Of a stretch of DNA of 64,000 nt, positions 16,776 through 25,252 are shown piece by piece (positions within the stretch are counted from its first letter, which is position 1; each line of letters opens with the position of its first letter). A model generated the notes under the pieces. That model was not told where the DNA came from. It ran no database searches and was given only the letters and a program-made list of their open reading frames with translations. This DNA comes from GCA-2683135 sp964507445 (GTDB taxonomy: Bacteria > Planctomycetota > GCA-002687715): assembly GCA_964507445.1 (NCBI GenBank), contig CAZDQF010000009.1, positions 1 to 64,000 of the forward strand. Direction: 5' to 3'. The translations under genes were made by a program, and so were the position numbers.

Positions 16776-18671
16776 ATGAACGGACGGCTCGTTGTGGTGG
16801 CGGCGGTGATCGGAGGCCTGGTCCTGGGGCTGCTGGTGCTCCTGGGAGGTGGAGCGGACGAGGGTGCGGACGGTGCAACTCAGGACTCCGTCGCCGGGCA
16901 ACGAGCCGCCGCCGCAGGTCTTGCGGACACCGACGCTGACGGCGCGACCGCTGCCATCGCGTCAGACCGTTTTCGCGGCGACCCGGAGACCCCCGCTGTC
17001 GCCGAAGCGACGACGGAGGAGCGGCAGTCGCTGCGCGGGTCCGTGACCGTAGACACCGCGAGCGGCCTGGAACTGTCCGGCCTGGACGGCGAGCTGGTGC
17101 TGCGGGTCTTCGGCAAGGAGTGGGGAGACGAGACGAAGGTCAGGGTGATGGAGGGGCAGTGGGAGTGCCTCGTGGGTGAGTACTCCTACGTGAGGGTGAT
17201 CAAGTGCGTGCTCATGGGGCGCCCGATCTACTTCCCTCACGAGCAGCAGCATCAGGACAAGCCTGCGGACGGGTTCCTGGAGCTGCGCGGTGTCCGCGGT
17301 GAGACTCTCGGCTTGAGCGTCGTGGACGCGCGCACCGGCGCCGACCTGCAGAACGTCTCGTTGTTCCGCAATTGCCGATGGAACGCATGGAACACCGACC
17401 ACCCGGGTGACCTCGCCGACGCCGTGCTCATGCTCACGGATGGCGTGTCTCCGCTGACCGTGGACCCGCCAGAAATCCTGGAAGACCCCAAGGTCAAGTG
17501 CTGGGTCATCGCGCCGGGTTACGCCTGGGGCAAGCTGGGATTCGACCATTCCTCCGGAGGAGAGCGAGCGGTCGAGCTTCATGACGGCGGCGCGCTGGAG
17601 GTGAGGGTCGGCGGCAAGGGGCGGGCGATGGACACGCTGATCTGCCTCCGCTCCCTGGATGGGGGTGGAGGGTCCGATGGGGTGAAGGTGGAGGCGGCCG
17701 CGACGGGGACCACCACCATCGGCGGCGTCCGGGTCGGGTCCTACGAGTTGACCCTGGAGAAGGGAGATTGGTTCGGAGAGCGGCTGGTCCTGGGGAGGGC
17801 GCGGGCGGGGGTGCGCAAGGGGGAGACGGTGATCGTGGAGGTGGACACCGCCGCGGCCCCCTCGGCTCCTCCCAAGGTCGCCGTGCAAGGGACCCTGACG
17901 TTGCCCGCCGTGTGGCCCCGATCGGACGTCGCCTTGCACTTGGTGCCCAAGGAAGAGACCGAGGCGTGGGTCCGGAAATCGCGCAAGCTGGACCTGTCCG
18001 CCATGGATGCCGTGGCCGGGTCTTCAGAGCGCTTCAACTGGTCCTTCGATGCCGTGGTGGCTGGCACCTATGAGGCCATTGTGTCACCCATGGGCGTGAA
18101 CACGCCGGTGACCATCTCGGAGGCGGGGGAACGCAACGTGAACATCGTGGTGCCCGACGCCGCCGACGTTGAGGTCACCGTGCGGGACGGCGCCACCGGG
18201 TCCTTGGTGGACCCCTCTACCGTGGAGTTGAGGGTGATCAACGATTCGCCGGGCTTCGGGTCCTTCGAGCGCGTGGAGCTTGTTGAGACGGGTCGCTTCC
18301 GCCTTCGGGCGCCCGCGGGGACCCTGAGACTGTCCGCCATGGCGGAGGGCTACGACTGGTCCGTGACCAACCACGTCGTGGGGTCCGGTCGCAACGTCGT
18401 GGACGTGCCCCTGCCTCCCGCCTGCGGTCTCACCTTCGTGCTCAAGGACGGCGAAGCCACCGTGCTGTTCGAGTGGGACTGGGTCCGGCTGCAGGAAGTG
18501 GATGGGGAGGGTCGCTCGGAGGTCTTCAGCGGGACGCGGGTGTCCGTGACCAACTCCGGGACCTATCGGATCACCTGGAAGGCCATCCCGGGGTTCAAGC
18601 CCGTGCCACCGCAGGACGTGTTCATCCCCCCTGGTACCTGGGTCCCCGTGGTCATCCAGCTGAAGCGCTGA
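16776..18671 (+). CDS. Membrane-anchored protein with repeated Ig/carboxypeptidase-regulatory-like beta domains
   Basis: This 631-residue protein opens with one membrane anchor (VVVAAVIGGLVLGLLVLLGG) and then an acidic, low-complexity linker to about residue 90. The remainder alternates short beta-rich modules with the rhythm of carboxypeptidase regulatory-like (prealbumin-like) domains, for example VEVTVRDGATGSLVDPSTVE near 465 and segments such as ELRGVRGETLGLSVVDARTG. No catalytic motif is seen. Such proteins are frequent on planctomycete surfaces and may serve in adhesion or envelope structure. It is divergent from the three-domain gene, with 244 bp between them in which I see no clear promoter. 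Domain calls are by appearance. Confidence 0.75.
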   Translation: MNGRLVVVAAVIGGLVLGLLVLLGGGADEGADGATQDSVAGQRAAAAGLADTDADGATAAIASDRFRGDPETPAVAEATTEERQSLRGSVTVDTASGLELSGLDGELVLRVFGKEWGDETKVRVMEGQWECLVGEYSYVRVIKCVLMGRPIYFPHEQQHQDKPADGFLELRGVRGETLGLSVVDARTGADLQNVSLFRNCRWNAWNTDHPGDLADAVLMLTDGVSPLTVDPPEILEDPKVKCWVIAPGYAWGKLGFDHSSGGERAVELHDGGALEVRVGGKGRAMDTLICLRSLDGGGGSDGVKVEAAATGTTTIGGVRVGSYELTLEKGDWFGERLVLGRARAGVRKGETVIVEVDTAAAPSAPPKVAVQGTLTLPAVWPRSDVALHLVPKEETEAWVRKSRKLDLSAMDAVAGSSERFNWSFDAVVAGTYEAIVSPMGVNTPVTISEAGERNVNIVVPDAADVEVTVRDGATGSLVDPSTVELRVINDSPGFGSFERVELVETGRFRLRAPAGTLRLSAMAEGYDWSVTNHVVGSGRNVVDVPLPPACGLTFVLKDGEATVLFEWDWVRLQEVDGEGRSEVFSGTRVSVTNSGTYRITWKAIPGFKPVPPQDVFIPPGTWVPVVIQLKR

Positions 18672-18681
18672 GCCTCTTCCT

Positions 18682-18711
18682 CGTGAGGCGATCGCTTGCT
18701 TCGGCGTCACG
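18682..18711 (+). terminator. Weak hairpin after the beta-domain protein gene
   Basis: CGTGA and TCACG, ten bases beyond the preceding stop codon, can pair around a G+C-rich loop. There is no T-run, so termination is only a possibility. Confidence 0.25.
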
Positions 18712-18758
18712 GCGATGGGATGGTGTGGGTCGAGGGCCTTGAGCCTCCTACGCACACC

Positions 18759-19361
18759 ATGACCGATCATCGACCGGCAACACCGGAGCAGGCGCTGCGG
18801 CGCCTGGAGCAAGGGCACCAGCGCTTTCGCACCGGCGCCTTGAAGCCTCGGGACCTGAGCGCGGAGGTGGAACGCACGGCGGAGGCGCAGAGTCCCACCG
18901 CCGTGGTGCTCAGCTGCATGGACTCCCGGGTCACGCCGGAGCGGATCTTCGATCAGGGTGTGGGGAGCCTGCTGTGCATCCGCGTCGCCGGCAACACGGT
19001 GTCCGATGAGGTGCTCGGCAACCTGGAGTTTGCGTGCGAGGTGCTGGGGGCCTCCCTGATCCTGGTCATGGGGCACACGCGCTGCGGAGCGGTGCGCGCG
19101 GCGTGCGAGGCCGTGGGGCAGGACCCGGCGCCGTTCCACGAGGGGCTCATGGCCGCGGCGGCGGACACCGCGGCGCCGAACCCGGAGACACCGCTCGACC
19201 CGGACCACCTGGCCGCCGTCGCCCGCAGCAACGTGGAGCGGGCCCTCGCGGGGATCCGCGACCGCAGCGCCGCGCTCCGGGGGCGGGAGTCCGCTGGCAC
19301 GTTGCTGCTGCGGGGCGCGCTCTACGACGTGGGGGACGGCACGGTCAGCTACCAGGACTGA
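18759..19361 (+). CDS. Beta-class carbonic anhydrase
   Basis: About 200 residues from the ATG at 18759. It contains the beta-carbonic anhydrase signature in order: SCMDSRVTPE (zinc ligand C53, catalytic D55/R57 dyad), RVAGN, then MGHTRCGAV with zinc ligands H106 and C109. It would interconvert CO2 and bicarbonate in the cytoplasm; no signal peptide. The frame is open upstream to an ATG at 18720, but that extra segment looks non-coding and coincides with an inverted repeat. No clear Shine-Dalgarno precedes 18759. It faces a small two-helix membrane protein gene convergently, 10 bp apart. Length is typical for the short bacterial members of the class. Confidence 0.92.
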   Translation: MTDHRPATPEQALRRLEQGHQRFRTGALKPRDLSAEVERTAEAQSPTAVVLSCMDSRVTPERIFDQGVGSLLCIRVAGNTVSDEVLGNLEFACEVLGASLILVMGHTRCGAVRAACEAVGQDPAPFHEGLMAAAADTAAPNPETPLDPDHLAAVARSNVERALAGIRDRSAALRGRESAGTLLLRGALYDVGDGTVSYQD

Positions 19362-19371
19362 GCTGGCCGGC

Positions 19372-19578
19372 TCACGAGCGCGAGGGGGTCGCTCGCATCA
19401 TGAGAAGCCCCCCGATGATCAATCCGCCTCCGACAAAGAACGTCGGCACCGCTGCATCGGCATCCAACTTCCCGGTTGCGTACATGGTGTTGGCGGCGAT
19501 GGCTCCCAGTCCGACGGTCAGGGCGCCGAATCCGATCAGCAAGGCCCCGGTGATCTTGAGGGCTGCGTGGTCACTCAT
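19372..19578 (-). CDS. Small two-helix membrane protein
   Basis: The start at 19578 (SDHAALKI...) is chosen because GGGAG lies seven bases upstream. The 68-residue product consists of two hydrophobic helices (ITGALLIGFGALTVGLGAIAA and FFVGGGLIIGGLLMM) joined by a short loop, ending in a basic tail. No family is recognised. It lies 35 bp downstream of the CocE-type hydrolase start-to-stop order on the opposite side (gene 19614-21473 precedes it on the same strand), so co-transcription with that gene is likely. Confidence 0.6.
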   Translation of the reverse strand: MSDHAALKITGALLIGFGALTVGLGAIAANTMYATGKLDADAAVPTFFVGGGLIIGGLLMMRATPSRS

Positions 19579-19613
19579 GTGGTCTCCCGTCATCTGCCCA
19601 TGGGGCGTTGGCG

Positions 19614-21473
19614 TTACTTGTCGTTGGGGAGCACGGAGAGCTCCAGGTGAGAGGGGTGCTCCGGCGTCATGTGGATGCGGTGCCGTGCCTTGCGGTAGAC
19701 CCGTGCCGGCGCCTTGTACTGCTTGACGAACACCTGGGGGTTACGGTTGGCGAGGGGGAACCAGGTGCTCTGGACCTGAACCATGATGCGGTGCCCCGCG
19801 AGGAAGGTGTGGGCCACGTCCTGCATGTCGAAGCGGACCCTGGTGATCTTCCCGGGGGTCATGGCCTTGGGGTGCTCGAAGCTCTCCCGGTACTTGGCGC
19901 GCATGATCTCGCCGCGGACCATGAACTGGAAGCCGCTCATCCTGTCGTCATCCGCCTGCTCCCCCTCCGGGTAGACGTCGATGAGTTTGACGATGAAGTC
20001 CGCGTCCGTGCCCGTGGTGCTCACGTACAGGTGGGCGAACAGCTCACCCACCACGGTGACGTCTTCCTTCAGCGGCGCTGACTCGAACACCAGGACGTCG
20101 TCTCGCTTGGCGGCGAAGCGCTGGTCCTGCACCACGTAGCGGTCGTCTCGGCGGATGACCTTCTTCGGGGTGTGGGGGACCGGGTTGGCGGGGTCGCTCA
20201 CGTACTGCTTGAATCCTCCGGGCCCCGCGGGGGCGTCGAAGCCCACGTCCCCGTCCTCGTGGATGAACAGCTTGCTGGGAGTGACCTCCTGGGGCGGCCA
20301 GTGATCGAACTGGTGCCATTCGTTGGACCCGGAGACGAACACCGTGGCGGTGGGGAGCTCCGGATCCGGCGCGTCCTTCAGGTGATGGGCGAAGAACGGA
20401 TACTCGATCTGCTCCCGGTAGTAGGGCCCGGTCTTCTTCTCGAACTTGATGACCTGATAGCTGTCCCCGTTGCCTCGTGACCATCCGCCGTGGGACCACG
20501 GGCCCATGACCAGGCGGTGATGGCCTCCGGGGTTCTTCCTGGCGTAGGCGCCGTAGGTCTTCAGCGGGCCGTAGAGATCCTGGGCGTCAAAGAACCCGCC
20601 GACGGTCAACGTCGCCGCCTTCACGTTGTTCAGGTGGGGGAGGGGGGTGCGGGCCTGCCACCACTCGTCGTAGTCCTCATGCTCCATGAGGTCGTTCCAC
20701 AGGGGGTTCTTCCTCTTGAGGTGACGCTTGTTGAAGTTGGGGAGCGGCCCCTGGTCCAGGTACCACTGGTAACCATCGTTGGTGCCGTAGTTGCGAAACC
20801 CCGGCGCGCCGCGGGTGCTGGGCTTGGGGCGCACCGCGCCATAGGACGACACGAAGCTGAAGCTGGCCTGCAGCATCAGCGCGCCGTTGTGATGCCGATC
20901 GTCTCCGATCCACCAGTCCGTGACCGGCGCCTGCGGCGACGCCGCCTTCAGCGCCGGGTGGGCGTCGATGGTGGTGTGGGTGGTGTAGAAGCCCGGGGCG
21001 GAGATACCCCACGTGCCGACGCGGCCGTTGTGGTTGGGGACGTTCTTCAGCAACCACTCGATGGTGTCGTAGCTGTCCGTGCTCTCGTCGATCTGCTTGC
21101 CGCGCTTCTTGGGGTTGTGGGGCCGGACCGGGACGAAGTCCCCTTCCGACATGTACTTCCCCCGCACGTCCTGATACACGAAGATGAACCCCGACTCCGT
21201 GAACAGGGCCGAGGGCCCGAGCCGCCGCTTGAAGGCCTTGTCGCCGTAGGGTCGGACCCCGTAGGGGGTGCGGCACATCATGATGGGGTAGGGCTCGGAC
21301 GTGTCCTTGGGGGTGTAGATGGAGGTGAACAGGCGGGCGCCGTCCCGCATGGGGATCATCACCTCGCGCTTGTCGTAGCGCGCGCGGACGTCGTCCCCTC
21401 TCCCTCGTTGCGCCCAGCTCGGTGACGCCATCACCAGCACGGCGATGGCTGCGCAGAGGCTCTTTCTTCCCAT
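19614..21473 (-). CDS. Secreted CocE/NonD-family hydrolase (X-Pro dipeptidyl-peptidase-like)
   Basis: About 619 residues from ATG 21473, giving signal peptide GRKSLCAAIAVLVMASPSWA. The alpha/beta hydrolase core shows VYQDVRGKYMSEGDF and the nucleophile in GTWGISAPG (S158), an acid in VGGFFDAQDLYGPL and a histidine in MGPWSHGGW, the triad pattern of the cocaine esterase/glutaryl-7-ACA acylase family. The C-terminal part (about 400-619) is the X-Pro dipeptidyl-peptidase C-terminal jelly-roll, including DADFIVKLIDVYPEG. It would hydrolyse acyl or peptide-like bonds outside the cytoplasm; the substrate is unknown. It is divergent from the YdhR-like gene. Confidence 0.92.
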   Translation of the reverse strand: MGRKSLCAAIAVLVMASPSWAQRGRGDDVRARYDKREVMIPMRDGARLFTSIYTPKDTSEPYPIMMCRTPYGVRPYGDKAFKRRLGPSALFTESGFIFVYQDVRGKYMSEGDFVPVRPHNPKKRGKQIDESTDSYDTIEWLLKNVPNHNGRVGTWGISAPGFYTTHTTIDAHPALKAASPQAPVTDWWIGDDRHHNGALMLQASFSFVSSYGAVRPKPSTRGAPGFRNYGTNDGYQWYLDQGPLPNFNKRHLKRKNPLWNDLMEHEDYDEWWQARTPLPHLNNVKAATLTVGGFFDAQDLYGPLKTYGAYARKNPGGHHRLVMGPWSHGGWSRGNGDSYQVIKFEKKTGPYYREQIEYPFFAHHLKDAPDPELPTATVFVSGSNEWHQFDHWPPQEVTPSKLFIHEDGDVGFDAPAGPGGFKQYVSDPANPVPHTPKKVIRRDDRYVVQDQRFAAKRDDVLVFESAPLKEDVTVVGELFAHLYVSTTGTDADFIVKLIDVYPEGEQADDDRMSGFQFMVRGEIMRAKYRESFEHPKAMTPGKITRVRFDMQDVAHTFLAGHRIMVQVQSTWFPLANRNPQVFVKQYKAPARVYRKARHRIHMTPEHPSHLELSVLPNDK

Positions 21474-21618
21474 GATCAGGCTCCCGGGTTCTGTCGGACC
21501 CGTGGACTGTATCCGGGGCCCCCGGTTTGAGTCGATGATCTCAGGGCCCGGCGGCCGCGGGTCCTGCGCCTGCGGCATCCGCCCGTTAGCATGCACGGCA
21601 GCAGAAGGAGCCTGTCCC

Positions 21619-21921
21619 ATGCACGTCCTCATCATCAACTTCAACCTCGACGGTATCGACCACGATCAGTACTCGGCCTCCTGCGACGAGCTGGGCCCTG
21701 TGTTCGCGGCGATCCCGGGCCTGATCTCCAAGCAGTGGCTCGCGAGCCCCGCCACCAACACCTACGGTGGCGTCTACCTGTGGAAGGACGAGCAGGCCAT
21801 GCTCGACTACAAGGCCTCAGAGGTATTCGCCCAGGTGGCGAACAACCCGTCCTTCACCAACGTGACCGCCACCGACTTCGCCCTCCTGGAGGGGCCGTCC
21901 AGGGCGACGGGGATCAGCTGA
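21619..21921 (+). CDS. YdhR-like putative mono-oxygenase (dimeric alpha+beta barrel)
   Basis: A 100-residue cytoplasmic protein starting at 21619, with AAGGAG ten bases upstream. MHVLIINFNLDGIDHDQY, then GLISKQWLASPATNTYGGVY and DEQAMLDYKASEVFAQV follow the pattern of the YdhR family, which has a ferredoxin-like alpha+beta fold. The family is named for similarity to antibiotic monooxygenases; its activity is not well established. It is followed 29 bp later by a secreted DUF1080 protein gene on the same strand, possibly in an operon. Confidence 0.85.
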   Translation: MHVLIINFNLDGIDHDQYSASCDELGPVFAAIPGLISKQWLASPATNTYGGVYLWKDEQAMLDYKASEVFAQVANNPSFTNVTATDFALLEGPSRATGIS

Positions 21922-21950
21922 GGGCCCGGTTCGTTCCGGAGGTGGCGGCC

Positions 21951-22643
21951 ATGGTCCTGCTGGCCATGGCCGGTTCACCCGCTCATGGTCAGGGGCGGGG
22001 CGTGGAGCCGGGATTCGTCTCCATGTTCGACGGCAAGTCCCTCGCTGGCTGGTCGGTCATGCCGCAGGCCGCGCGCAAGGCCTGGTCGGTCAAGGACGGC
22101 GCCATCCACGGCGCCGGTGATGCGAAGCGCAGCTACCTGGTCTACAAGGATCGGGATCTCGACGACTTCGAGCTGCGGTTCAGCTATCGCTTCCCGGGCA
22201 AGGGGAACAGCGGCGTCAACATCCGCGCGGTCAAGGACACCACGGGGCGCCGCGCCTTCCGGGCCTACCACGCGGACCTGGGGCACGTGGGGATCGGCCC
22301 CGGCGTCCTGGGCGCCTGGGACTTCCACACGCCGGGGAGGCGAGAGCACTCCTGCCCCCGGGGGACGCGCCTGACCATCGACGCCGACGACCAGCCCACG
22401 GCGACCAGGATCGAGGACGCCGTCACCCTGGACCACATCAACAAGGGTGGGTGGAATCGGGTCCGGGTCATCGCCAAGGACAACAACTTCAAGCTCTTCA
22501 TCAACGGCAGGTTGTCTTCGGAGTTCCCCGAACACCTGCCGGCGCATCGTCGCCTCCGCTCCGGCATGATCCAACTACAGCTCCACGACCCCGGCATGGT
22601 GGTCCGGTTCAAGGACCTGCGCATCAAGGTGAGCCGTCGGTGA
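21951..22643 (+). CDS. Secreted DUF1080 (3-keto-disaccharide hydrolase) domain protein
   Basis: The start at 21951 has GGAGG nine bases upstream and gives a short signal peptide (VLLAMAGSPAHGQ). The mature protein is one DUF1080 domain: FVSMFDGKSLAGWSV near residue 25, the lectin-like core ELRFSYRFPGKGNSGVNIR, and GGWNRVRVIAKDNNFKLFIN near the C-terminus, finishing with the family's typical FKDLRIKV. DUF1080 proteins have a concanavalin-like fold and some hydrolyse 3-keto-disaccharides. About 230 residues is the usual single-domain length. Its stop overlaps the next start (GTGA), so translation is coupled to the GNAT gene. Confidence 0.9.
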   Translation: MVLLAMAGSPAHGQGRGVEPGFVSMFDGKSLAGWSVMPQAARKAWSVKDGAIHGAGDAKRSYLVYKDRDLDDFELRFSYRFPGKGNSGVNIRAVKDTTGRRAFRAYHADLGHVGIGPGVLGAWDFHTPGRREHSCPRGTRLTIDADDQPTATRIEDAVTLDHINKGGWNRVRVIAKDNNFKLFINGRLSSEFPEHLPAHRRLRSGMIQLQLHDPGMVVRFKDLRIKVSRR

Positions 22644-23182
22644 CGGGGGTGTTCGAGTCGCCCCGGCTCCGAGCGCGCCCCTGGGGGATGGAGGACGCGG
22701 AGGCATTGTTCGAGATGTACCGCGATCCCCAGGTGACGGAGTTTCTCCCGGACCTCGCGGTCACGACGCTCGAGGAGCAGGAGGAGCGGACGGCTCGTCT
22801 CCTGGAGCGGGTCCGGATCTACAAGGGCGGGCTCGGCGCCTGGGCCATGGAGGAGAAGGAGAGCAGCCGCGTCGTGGGCATGATCATGCTCAAGAACCTG
22901 CTCATCACCCGCGACCGGCTGAGCGATCAGGTCGAGGTGGGGTGGCATCTGGCACGGAGCCGCTGGGGGCGCGGTTACGCCACGGAGATGGGAGCGGCGG
23001 CCATGGACCATGGCTTCCGCACCCTCGGCCTCACCCAGATCCATGCGGTGGTGCGTCCGCAGAACGCCCGCTCCATCCGGGTCATCGAACGTCTCGGAAT
23101 GCGGGACCTCGGGCCTACCACCGCTTACTACTCGGGCGAGTCTCTACTGCTGTACCGCAAGAATGAGGAGTCGATCGGATGA
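22640..23182 (+). CDS. GNAT-family N-acetyltransferase (RimJ/RimL type)
   Basis: A 180-residue protein starting at a GTG at 22640 that overlaps the preceding stop; GTG 22649 is an alternative. SPRLRARPWGMEDAEALFEM and DPQVTEFLPD are the usual start of RimJ/RimL-like acetyltransferases; the acetyl-CoA loop is seen as ARSRWGRGYATEMGAAAM, followed by NARSIRVIERLGM. It transfers an acetyl group from acetyl-CoA to an amine, often a protein N-terminus. The substrate is not inferable. Its own stop overlaps the ATG of the next gene (ATGA). Confidence 0.9.
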   Translation: MTGVFESPRLRARPWGMEDAEALFEMYRDPQVTEFLPDLAVTTLEEQEERTARLLERVRIYKGGLGAWAMEEKESSRVVGMIMLKNLLITRDRLSDQVEVGWHLARSRWGRGYATEMGAAAMDHGFRTLGLTQIHAVVRPQNARSIRVIERLGMRDLGPTTAYYSGESLLLYRKNEESIG

Positions 23183-23562
23183 AGCTCTTCAGTGTCTTGA
23201 ACGGGCTGGGATGGCTGGGCGCCGTGTGTGCGATCTTGCTGATACAGGTGATCGGTCAGTTGGCTGTCGACCATGATTGGTGGAGCCCCTTGTACCCCAC
23301 CCTCCTATGGGTCGGCATGGCCATGGGCATGCTCTGCAGAGGCTGCGCCAACAGCCGGGATCGGGAGCACCCGAGCGTCACGGGCATGTACCTGTCGCTC
23401 ATCACCATCGAGGCGGTGCTGTCTGGAGCGGACCCGCGGACCAGGAACCCTGCGGAGCTGGGGTTGCGTGGGCTGGGACGAGTCCCCGAGGCGGACAAGG
23501 CGCACCTCCGCGAGGTCAGCGCTCGCGTCATCGCGGAGTGGAACCGGGGCTCCTGTCCCTGA
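23179..23562 (+). CDS. Small membrane protein of unknown function
   Basis: A 127-residue protein coupled by ATGA overlap to the GNAT gene. It has two hydrophobic segments near the N-terminus (GWLGAVCAILLIQVIGQLAV and LYPTLLWVGMAMGMLC) and a soluble, mildly basic C-terminal part. I recognise no family. The tight coupling makes it a real gene; functional linkage to the acetyltransferase is only suggested by the operon. Confidence 0.65.
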   Translation: MKLFSVLNGLGWLGAVCAILLIQVIGQLAVDHDWWSPLYPTLLWVGMAMGMLCRGCANSRDREHPSVTGMYLSLITIEAVLSGADPRTRNPAELGLRGLGRVPEADKAHLREVSARVIAEWNRGSCP

Positions 23563-23649
23563 CCCCTCGTTGTCCCCGGGGCTCCCCGAGTCGGCGGGCC
23601 GGAACCTGGGTAGGATGTCGCTCCCCCTCGACCCCTCCAGGAGAAGAAA

Positions 23650-23817
23650 ATGCACAGCAAACACCTGAGATGGCTGGTCTGTGCCATGGAGCGGATCGAC
23701 GGCAGTCATCGGGGAACGGCGGCCGCGTCGCCTCGTTGGCGGGCTGTGGACGGCGCCTATCACGAGTGGGCGGATCGCCTGCTGGCGTTCATGAACCGAC
23801 GCGGTCCCGGCCGCTGA
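23650..23817 (+). CDS. Small ORF with strong ribosome binding site
   Basis: A 55-codon frame begins at ATG 23650 directly after AGGAGAAGAA, one of the strongest Shine-Dalgarno sequences in the window, and ends at TGA 23817. The predicted protein (starting HSKHLRWLVCAMERIDG) is basic with several tryptophans and shows no membrane segment or known domain. The ribosome site and the 87-bp spacing from the preceding gene support translation; nothing indicates function. Confidence 0.45.
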   Translation: MHSKHLRWLVCAMERIDGSHRGTAAASPRWRAVDGAYHEWADRLLAFMNRRGPGR

Positions 23818-24140
23818 TCGGGCGTGTTCCGATCCGAAGGGCCCGGGTAGGGGGTGACTCGGGGTGGGGAGAGAGGGGCGCCGAGCATGACTCGCGTCAT
23901 CCCGTCGTCACCTCCCACCCCGGGTGGAGCGGGTGTGGGTACGGCTGTTTCCGACTCCTGCGGTCAAAGTTGCGGCAACATGCCTATCTGGCGGATCGGT
24001 GCTTGTGCTACGAATGCCAGACCCATGGGCGCTGCCGGATGATGGAAACCGCAGAACCCATCGGGGTTGCGACGTCCCCGCACCCGGACCGGAGGGATTC
24101 GTACCCCTCGCGACCGAAAGTGGAATTGAGGAAGATCATC
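23818..24140. other. Intergenic region without a convincing gene
   Basis: This 323-bp stretch upstream of the EF-hand gene holds an 11-bp inverted repeat (GTTGCGGCAAC, 23969-23979) and complementary G-rich and C-rich tracts near 23850-23935, which could form alternative hairpins. I see no gene. It probably contains the promoter of the gene at 24141. Confidence 0.4.
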
Positions 24141-25181
24141 ATGACCAAGTTCCAGTGCTCTCTGTTGTGTCTCATCACCGTGGCCGTGTTCGGTTGCGTC
24201 CTGACACCGTCGCTCTCCGCTCAGGAGAATCACCACGATGACGCGAGGCCGATCCTCCACGCCCTGGAGCACGCCATGAAGCTCCTGCACGAGAAGGGTG
24301 CCCGTGAGGAGGTGACGGCGCTCAGGCGCCTCTACGCGTACATCGAGCGGGACATGAAGGAGGAGGACAACCACGAAGGCGAGCACCGCGATGAGGAGCG
24401 GGGTCACCGCCGGGAGCGGATCGAACGAGAGCGGCACGAGATCGAACGACGCTGGGAGCACGCGCGGCGAGAGTTCGAGGAGCAGCTGGAGCGCCGCCGC
24501 CGGGAGTTCGAAGAGCGCTGGCACGAAGAGAAGCGCAAGATGCACGAGCGCATGGATCGTGCCCGTCACGAGTTCGAGGAGAAGTTCCGGCGAGATCTCC
24601 GATCTCATGAAGAGCGGTGGGGCCATCGTGAGCACGATCACGAAGGCCGCGGTCACCACGAGGGTGGTGACGAGCATGGGGACCGTCGACGTGGTGAGCA
24701 CCGCGGTGATGATCGTGGCCGTGAGCATCGTGAACATGAGGACCGCGAGCGCCGTGAACACGAGGGCCGCGAGCGCCGTGAACATGAGGGCCGCGAGCGC
24801 CGTGAACACGAGGGCCGTGAGCGCCGTGAACATGAGGGTCGCGAGCGCCGTGAACACGAGGGCCGCGAGCGCCGTGAACATGAGGGCCGTGAGCGCCGTG
24901 AACATGAGGGCCGTGAGCGCCGGGAGCGTCCGCGTCGCGAGCAAGGTGAAGAGAACAACCGCCGCTCTCGTCGGCGAGGCGGTGATGGGGAACAGCCCGA
25001 GAACCTGGAGGCAGCATCGCGCGCCCCTGTCCGCGGTTCCGGCCTGCAGCGGTTTGACAGGAACGGCGATGGATTCATCACGGCGAAGGAGCTGCCGTCG
25101 ATTCTCCGCAAGCGTCACATGCGGAAGTTCGACGCGAATCGCGACGGCAGGATCGACCGCCGCGAGATGATCGTGCGTTGA
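24141..25181 (+). CDS. Secreted highly charged repeat protein with C-terminal EF-hands
   Basis: The start at 24141, with GAGGAAG upstream, gives a signal sequence (CSLLCLITVAVFGCVLTPSL; a lipobox-like FGC is possible). After about residue 80 the protein becomes a long Glu/Arg-rich alpha-helix, then eight near-identical octapeptides on the pattern EHEGRERR (residues about 198-261). The last 60 residues contain two EF-hand loops, DRNGDGFITAKE and DANRDGRIDRRE, both with canonical Ca2+ ligand spacing. Such EF-hand tails are frequent in planctomycetes. The rigid zwitterionic rod between signal and EF-hands suggests a structural or calcium-responsive envelope role. It is convergent with the NHL gene. 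Confidence 0.8.
   Translation: MTKFQCSLLCLITVAVFGCVLTPSLSAQENHHDDARPILHALEHAMKLLHEKGAREEVTALRRLYAYIERDMKEEDNHEGEHRDEERGHRRERIERERHEIERRWEHARREFEEQLERRRREFEERWHEEKRKMHERMDRARHEFEEKFRRDLRSHEERWGHREHDHEGRGHHEGGDEHGDRRRGEHRGDDRGREHREHEDRERREHEGRERREHEGRERREHEGRERREHEGRERREHEGRERREHEGRERREHEGRERRERPRREQGEENNRRSRRRGGDGEQPENLEAASRAPVRGSGLQRFDRNGDGFITAKELPSILRKRHMRKFDANRDGRIDRREMIVR
24732..24923 (+). repeat. Eight tandem 24-bp units inside the EF-hand gene
   Basis: Units start at 24732 and repeat every 24 bases to 24923, each encoding an EHEGRERR-type octapeptide. They differ mostly at synonymous sites (CAT/CAC, CGC/CGT), which shows that selection keeps the peptide. The uninterrupted multiple-of-three period also leaves the other reading frames open, which explains long spurious frames there. 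Confidence 0.9.
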
Positions 25182-25252
25182 GCCTGATCACGCCGCCCTT
25201 GGCGGTCGTCTCAGGAGGGTCTGGGGGCGTGCGCTGCGGCGAACGCGTTGGG

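Noticed and set aside
18669..18758. Possible tRNA before the carbonic anhydrase gene
   Set aside because: An acceptor-like GGTGTG/CACACC pairing exists, but there is no T-loop consensus, no anticodon arm and no proper spacing.
24732..24923. 24-bp repeats as a CRISPR array
   Set aside because: Units are directly adjacent without spacers and encode a regular peptide in frame.
23964..25118. Long hydrophobic open frame opposite the EF-hand gene
   Set aside because: It exists because the 24-bp repeat keeps every frame open; it has no signal, ribosome site or domain, and synonymous variation supports the plus-strand frame.
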